Of a DNA stretch of 36,649 nt, positions 32,970 to 36,649 are shown one piece after another. The DNA comes from an uncultured Mucispirillum sp. GTDB lineage: Bacteria; Chrysiogenota; Deferribacteres; Deferribacterales; Mucispirillaceae. How positions within the stretch are numbered: the stretch's first letter is position 1; each line of letters opens with the position of its first letter. The stretch lies in assembly GCA_944325215.1 (NCBI GenBank), contig CALUZC010000024.1, forward strand, positions 1-36,649, in the 5' to 3' direction. The notes under the pieces are model-generated. The model was not told the origin of the DNA. It searched no databases and was given only the letters and a program-made list of their open reading frames with translations. Made by a program: the position numbers and the translations under genes.

Positions 32970-34340
32970 ATGATAATAGTGATTTTACAAATCATAGTAT
33001 TGTTTGGAGCAATCTATTTAGGTGTAAAGATTGGTGGTATAGCTATTGGCTATGCTGGTGGTTTAGGCGTAGTTGTTCTTTCGCTTTTACTAGGTATGAA
33101 ACCTGGCTCAATACCTTGGGACGTTATTTTAATTATTATGTCTGTTATAGCTGCAATTACAGCTATGCAGGTAGCAGGTGGGCTTGATTATTTAGTTCAG
33201 CTTGCAGAAAGAATATTACGTAAAAATCCTAAACAAATAAATTATCTTGCCCCTACTGTAACATATCTTTTAACACTTTTTGCAGGCACTGGACATACTG
33301 CATTTTCTATGATACCAGTTATAGTGGAAGTTGCCAAAGAGCAAAATATCAAGCCTTCAGCACCGCTAGCTTTAGCTGTTGTATCATCACAAATTGCAAT
33401 TACTGCTTCCCCTGTTAGTGCTGCTGTGATTTTCTTAAGTGGTGTTATTGAGCCTTTTGGTGTAAGTTATCCACTTTTACTAGCTATTTGTATACCAACA
33501 ACTTATTTAGGTTGTATGATAGCTGCAGTATTAGTTAATAAGTTTAGTAATTTAAAACTTTCAGATGATCCTGTTTATAAAGAAAGGCTGGCAGCAGGTC
33601 TTATAAAAGAGCCGTCCACATCTATACATGAAAAAGTTCTCCCTAATGGTGCTAAACTTTCAGTGCTTATTTTTTTAATTGGTGTTGTTGCTGTTGTATT
33701 TTATGCAAGTGCTATAAGTGACAGTCTAAAATGGATAGACCCTGTTATCATGAAAAGAGATGAAGCAATTATTAGTTTTATGCTTGCTATTGCAACTATA
33801 ATTACAGTAGTTTGTAAGCTTGATGTATCTAAACTTGTAGAAACAAATACATTTCGTTCAGGCATGACTGCTGCTATATGTGTACTTGGTGTTGCATGGC
33901 TTGGAGATACATTTGTAAAAGGCTATGAAAGTAATATTAAACAGTTTGCAGAAGCAGTTGTTGAAGATTTTCCATTTATTTTAGCTGTTGTGCTGGCATT
34001 GGCTGCTATGCTTTTATATTCTCAAGCAGCAACAGCTAAAGCAATTATGCCAACAGTAATTGTTGCTTTAGGTATTACTCAGGAAAACCCTGGAAATATA
34101 TACATAATAGTAGCATCATTTGCAGCAGTTTCTGCTTTATTTATACTTCCAACTTATCCTACACTTTTAGGTGCTGTACAAATGGACGATACAGGCTCTA
34201 CACGAATAGGGAAATATATCTTTAACCACTCATTTTTGGTAACAGGTTTGATGATGATTTTCTTTTCAGTATTATTGGGATTTATTATTGCACCAGTGGC
34301 AATAAACTTATTTGGGACTATTCCTACCACAACTCCATAA
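32970..34340 (+). CDS. Anaerobic C4-dicarboxylate transporter (DcuA/DcuB family)
   Basis: It exchanges fumarate, malate, aspartate or succinate across the inner membrane, typically fumarate or aspartate in and succinate out during fumarate respiration. The 456-residue protein has about ten or more membrane helices. It follows the DcuA/B pattern: KIGGIAIGYAGGLGVVVLSL, AAITAMQVAGGLDYLVQLAE, RILRKNPKQINYLAPTVTYL, LFAGTGHTAFSMIP and SSQIAITASPVSAAVIFLSG. DcuA and DcuB cannot be separated safely by eye. The start has AGGGGGTG upstream. The long AT-rich 5' region and the divergent neighbours leave it as a single-gene unit. Confidence 0.9.
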   Translation: MIIVILQIIVLFGAIYLGVKIGGIAIGYAGGLGVVVLSLLLGMKPGSIPWDVILIIMSVIAAITAMQVAGGLDYLVQLAERILRKNPKQINYLAPTVTYLLTLFAGTGHTAFSMIPVIVEVAKEQNIKPSAPLALAVVSSQIAITASPVSAAVIFLSGVIEPFGVSYPLLLAICIPTTYLGCMIAAVLVNKFSNLKLSDDPVYKERLAAGLIKEPSTSIHEKVLPNGAKLSVLIFLIGVVAVVFYASAISDSLKWIDPVIMKRDEAIISFMLAIATIITVVCKLDVSKLVETNTFRSGMTAAICVLGVAWLGDTFVKGYESNIKQFAEAVVEDFPFILAVVLALAAMLLYSQAATAKAIMPTVIVALGITQENPGNIYIIVASFAAVSALFILPTYPTLLGAVQMDDTGSTRIGKYIFNHSFLVTGLMMIFFSVLLGFIIAPVAINLFGTIPTTTP

Positions 34341-34353
34341 TATATAGTAGAAA

Positions 34354-34390
34354 TAATACTCCTGCTGTGATTTATTTGGCAGGAGTATTA
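34354..34390. terminator. Hairpin between the Dcu gene and the DUF362 gene
   Basis: A 12-bp stem (34354-34365 with 34379-34390), loop 13 bases, stands 13 bases after the Dcu stop and 36 bases before the convergent DUF362 stop. The flanking U tracts are imperfect on both strands; it is probably a shared bidirectional terminator. Confidence 0.65.
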
Positions 34391-34426
34391 TGCTCAATAT
34401 TTTATTACTATCTTTATTAATAGTTA

Positions 34427-35374
34427 TTATATTTCAACTATCTTATAGTTATTATTTCCCATTTTCATTTCTTTCATATAAGTTAGCTGACGAAGCCCAC
34501 TACGGCTTTCAATTCGCTCTATTAAATCTTTTCCTTTATTATTTTTCATGTTGTATATTATATCAACACTTGCTTTATCTATGGCTAAAATATCGGTAGA
34601 AGCAAGGATACCATAATCTGGAACAGTAGGTTCTACTGCATTTATTCTCTCACAGTCACAGCTTACACTCATTCTTCTTAAAACATTAATATATACGATT
34701 TTTTTACCAAAGTGGTCTGTTAATGCTTTTCCACCTTCTACCATATTTTCCATAAATTTTTCTCCAGTAGCACCCCACATACCTTCATGAAGCTGAGATT
34801 TTCCTGTTTTTCCAGAAGCACAGCCAATAGAAAGATTTTTTAATGAGCCACCAAAACCGCCCATTGTATGTCCTTTAAAATGTGTTAAAACTACCATAGA
34901 ATCATAGTTTAATATATTTTTGCCGAAAGCAATTTGTTTAAAATGTTTACCGCCTTTAACTGGCAGGTTAACTTCTCCATCTTCGTCCATTATATCTATT
35001 GGAGCAAACGTCCAGCCATTTGTTTTTAAAGTTTCCCTGTGTGTATCAGTATGTTGTCTAGGGCTTGGATAAAGCACATTACATTCAACAATGGTAGAGT
35101 TTGGAATAACTGTTAAAAACTCTTTTACCCATGCAGGTGGGATAATGTTAGGACCATGTGGCTCTCCAGTGTGCAGCTTAATAGCTACTTTGCCTGTAAC
35201 ATTTTTATTTATATATGAATATATTTTTTTTAGTCCTTCTGGGCTTAAATCTTTCGTCATATAAACTGTGGAAGTAGTTTCTTTAGCATATACATCATCA
35301 ATGTTAGAACACACTGCCACTGCCGGAGTTAAAATAGAAGCCTTAAGAATATCTCTGCGTGAAATTTTTTCCAT
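34427..35374 (-). CDS. Tat-exported DUF362 protein
   Basis: The 315-residue protein begins MEKISRRDILKASILTPAVA, a twin-arginine signal (S-R-R-D-I-L-K), so it is exported folded. The remainder matches DUF362: VAIKLHTGEPHGPNIIPPAW, VECNVLYPSPRQHTDTHRET, VVLTHFKGHTMGGFGGSLKN and SIGCASGKTGK. Many DUF362 proteins carry an added ferredoxin domain with two CxxCxxCxxxC clusters; none is present here. Cofactor and reaction are unknown; Tat export suggests a periplasmic protein that binds a cofactor. An AraC-type regulator is divergently transcribed 149 bases away and may control it. Confidence 0.85.
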   Translation of the reverse strand: MEKISRRDILKASILTPAVAVCSNIDDVYAKETTSTVYMTKDLSPEGLKKIYSYINKNVTGKVAIKLHTGEPHGPNIIPPAWVKEFLTVIPNSTIVECNVLYPSPRQHTDTHRETLKTNGWTFAPIDIMDEDGEVNLPVKGGKHFKQIAFGKNILNYDSMVVLTHFKGHTMGGFGGSLKNLSIGCASGKTGKSQLHEGMWGATGEKFMENMVEGGKALTDHFGKKIVYINVLRRMSVSCDCERINAVEPTVPDYGILASTDILAIDKASVDIIYNMKNNKGKDLIERIESRSGLRQLTYMKEMKMGNNNYKIVEI

Positions 35375-35477
35375 AATGCACCTTATAATACTTGTATTTT
35401 ATGATATAATATAAATCTATTATTTCCAATAAAAAATATAAAATACTATCATTTTTTTGCATAAAACTATTGTTTTG

Positions 35478-35506
35478 TTGATAATATTAATATTAAAGTA
35501 TATAAT
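35478..35506 (+). promoter_or_regulatory. Sigma-70-type promoter of the AraC-type gene
   Basis: TTGATA at 35478-35483 and TATAAT at 35501-35506 are 17 bases apart, 18 bases before the start codon. Confidence 0.65.
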
Positions 35507-35523
35507 TTTTTAATGGTGAAATA

Positions 35524-36408
35524 ATGACTAATTACTTTAAAGAAAAAAAACAGGATTTGTTAAATGCATTGCTTCCTTTAATGCCAGAATCAAAATCTTA
35601 TGATACTTTAGTTGATGGCTTATTGATTGTAAAACGTGAGCAAACTATAGAATCTGAAGTTTGTTTGCAGCAGCCTATTTTTATATTTTCAGTTCAAGGG
35701 CAAAAGAGATATGCAGCAGGAAGTGAAGTAATTGATTACAGGCAGGGGCAGATAGTATTTCAAGGTGCTCCAATGCCTTGTTCAAGCTATGTATTAAAGG
35801 CTTCCGTAGAAGAACCATATGTGGCTATGGTGTTAACTTTAAATATGCAGATATTGACAGAATTAATATATGCAAGTGAAGATATTAATTCATCATATAT
35901 TAATCAGTCTTATTCAAGCCTTGGAGTGATAGATGTATCTGATGATTTAGTAGACTGTTTTTTAAGGCTTGCAAAGCTGCTTAATCAAAATAGTAATGAT
36001 ATAAAGATACTTTCACCTCTTATTATAAAAGAGATGTATTATTATCTTTTAAAAACACCATTAAGAGAAAAGCTTGTTTCTTTTGCTGTTGCATCAAGTC
36101 AGAATAATAAAATTTTAAAGGCAGTAACTTATTTGAAAGAAAATTACAGTAAAAAACTTAGTATTAATGATTTAGCAGATACCGTAAATATGTCACCGGC
36201 AACATTTCACAGGCATTTTAAAATGGTTACAACCTTAAGCCCTATACAGTATCAAAAGTCGTTACGTTTATTAGAAGCTGCAAGAATACTACAGTATGAA
36301 AATGCAAATGTTTCAGAAACTGCATATAGAGTAGGGTATGAAAGCTTAAGCCAGTTTACAAGAGAATATAAAAGATATTTTCAAACTACACCTAAAAAGA
36401 AACAATAA
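35524..36408 (+). CDS. AraC-family transcriptional regulator
   Basis: The 294-residue protein has an AraC_N-type N-terminal domain at about 20-175 (LVDGLLIVKREQTIESEVCL, QPIFIFSVQGQKRY, YRQGQIVFQGAP). The C-terminal double helix-turn-helix lies at about 200-290, with LSINDLADTVNMSPATFHRH as first helix-turn-helix and ETAYRVGYESLSQFTREYKR as second; the AraC signature ends FQTTPKK. The effector is unknown. It is transcribed divergently from the DUF362 gene, the usual position for a regulator of that gene. The start has GGTGA upstream. Confidence 0.92.
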   Translation: MTNYFKEKKQDLLNALLPLMPESKSYDTLVDGLLIVKREQTIESEVCLQQPIFIFSVQGQKRYAAGSEVIDYRQGQIVFQGAPMPCSSYVLKASVEEPYVAMVLTLNMQILTELIYASEDINSSYINQSYSSLGVIDVSDDLVDCFLRLAKLLNQNSNDIKILSPLIIKEMYYYLLKTPLREKLVSFAVASSQNNKILKAVTYLKENYSKKLSINDLADTVNMSPATFHRHFKMVTTLSPIQYQKSLRLLEAARILQYENANVSETAYRVGYESLSQFTREYKRYFQTTPKKKQ

Positions 36409-36480
36409 TATATAGTAAAAATATTTTATATCGTTTAATAAATTGTTTTTATTTAAAAAAAAGGCGAAAATAAATATTTG

Positions 36481-36649
36481 AGCCTGTGAAAAAAAGTCTG
36501 TAAATAGTGCAAACTTAAGTTTTCTATGATATACTAATAAAATATGAAAGGAGCTTAAGTATGGCACGAATGAAGAAACCAGTACACAAAGTAGTAATGA
36601 CGGAGGGTAAGCGTCAAATAATAGCGAATTTATTATCAGAATACGATAT
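36481..36649 (+). mobile_element. Left end of an IS256-family insertion sequence (cut by the window edge)
   Basis: The sequence from about 36489 (AAAAAAAGTCTGTAAATAGTGC) is read in parts: AAAGTCTGTAAATAGTG resembles the terminal repeat of IS256-type elements, which holds GTCCGTATAATTGTG. It stands 50-70 bases before a transposase start. The exact left end and target duplication cannot be fixed because the right end is missing. Confidence 0.7.
36561..36649 (+). CDS. IS256-family transposase, N-terminal fragment (continues past the window)
   Basis: The first 29 codons are visible: MARMKKPVHKVVMTEGKRQI followed by IANLLSEYD. The MTEGKR.II..LL.EYDI pattern is typical of the start of IS256-family DDE transposases, and the upstream terminal-repeat-like sequence agrees. 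AAAGGAGC stands 8 bases before the ATG. The catalytic DDE residues lie outside the window, so intactness cannot be judged. Confidence 0.8.
   Translation, partial: MARMKKPVHKVVMTEGKRQIIANLLSEYD

Noticed and set aside
34390-34599. 69-residue hydrophobic plus-strand frame after the Dcu gene
   Set aside because: It overlaps the 3' end of the DUF362 gene on the other strand and begins at the end of a terminator-like hairpin, with no ribosome site.
1-36649. CRISPR array, rRNA genes, restriction-modification or toxin-antitoxin systems
   Set aside because: I looked for regularly spaced repeats, rRNA signature sequences and typical defence proteins on both strands and saw none.

Overview
The window is AT-rich chromosomal DNA from a motile, Gram-negative, probably anaerobic or microaerophilic gut-type bacterium. 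Support comes from a TonB-dependent receptor and TonB (outer membrane), a flagellar motor and export cluster, a Tat substrate, Dcu and DctA C4-dicarboxylate carriers, and AdoCbl-dependent methylmalonyl-CoA mutase. Gene content and base composition would fit a Deferribacterota (Mucispirillum-like) genome; this is inference, since no 16S gene is present.

Layout. 1-331: tRNA-Leu(CAA) on the minus strand with a second copy of its 3' end about 190 bp away and a structured, GC-richer segment between. 384-1296: RNase HI and a small membrane protein. 1533-4740 (minus): methylmalonyl-CoA mutase large subunit and a DctA/GltP-type symporter. 4873-5164: a 272-bp MITE-like element with terminal inverted repeats and a perfect 10-bp target duplication. 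5223-11477 (plus): a compact run starting with NAD salvage (pncA-pncB), then an anchored protein of unknown function, a Sel1-repeat protein, a CmpB-type membrane protein, a YjbQ protein and a secreted protein of unknown function. 11474-18796: a cobalamin-uptake module. On the minus strand it has btuB-tonB-btuF-btuD-btuC behind a cobalamin riboswitch. Divergently, a second cobalamin riboswitch controls an 18-codon leader ORF and an RCC1-repeat lipoprotein. 18838-22137 (minus): asparaginase and a malic enzyme/phosphotransacetylase-like fusion. 22280-26758 (plus): a sigma-28 promoter and motA-motB-fliL-fliN-fliO-fliP-fliQ. 26932-30346 (minus): a metallophosphoesterase and two tandem ABC substrate-binding lipoproteins. 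30524-32365: an LprI-like secreted protein and a CIRCE-controlled Hsp20. 32970-36408: a Dcu carrier, a Tat-exported DUF362 protein and an AraC-type regulator. 36481-end: the start of an IS256-family insertion sequence.

How the genes work together. The B12 module feeds AdoCbl enzymes such as the mutase at 1533-3173. DctA, Dcu, asparaginase and malic enzyme together suggest reliance on C4-dicarboxylates and aspartate/asparagine.

The most exciting candidate is the riboswitch-controlled lipoprotein at 17129-18796. It has seven RCC1-like motifs, which implies a seven-bladed beta-propeller anchored to a membrane and co-regulated with BtuB. Bacteroides uses an unrelated seven-bladed propeller lipoprotein, BtuG, to capture cobalamin for BtuB. 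The window may therefore encode an independently evolved corrinoid-capture lipoprotein. The second riboswitch appears to act on an 18-codon leader ORF whose Shine-Dalgarno lies in L13 and whose start codon lies in P13.
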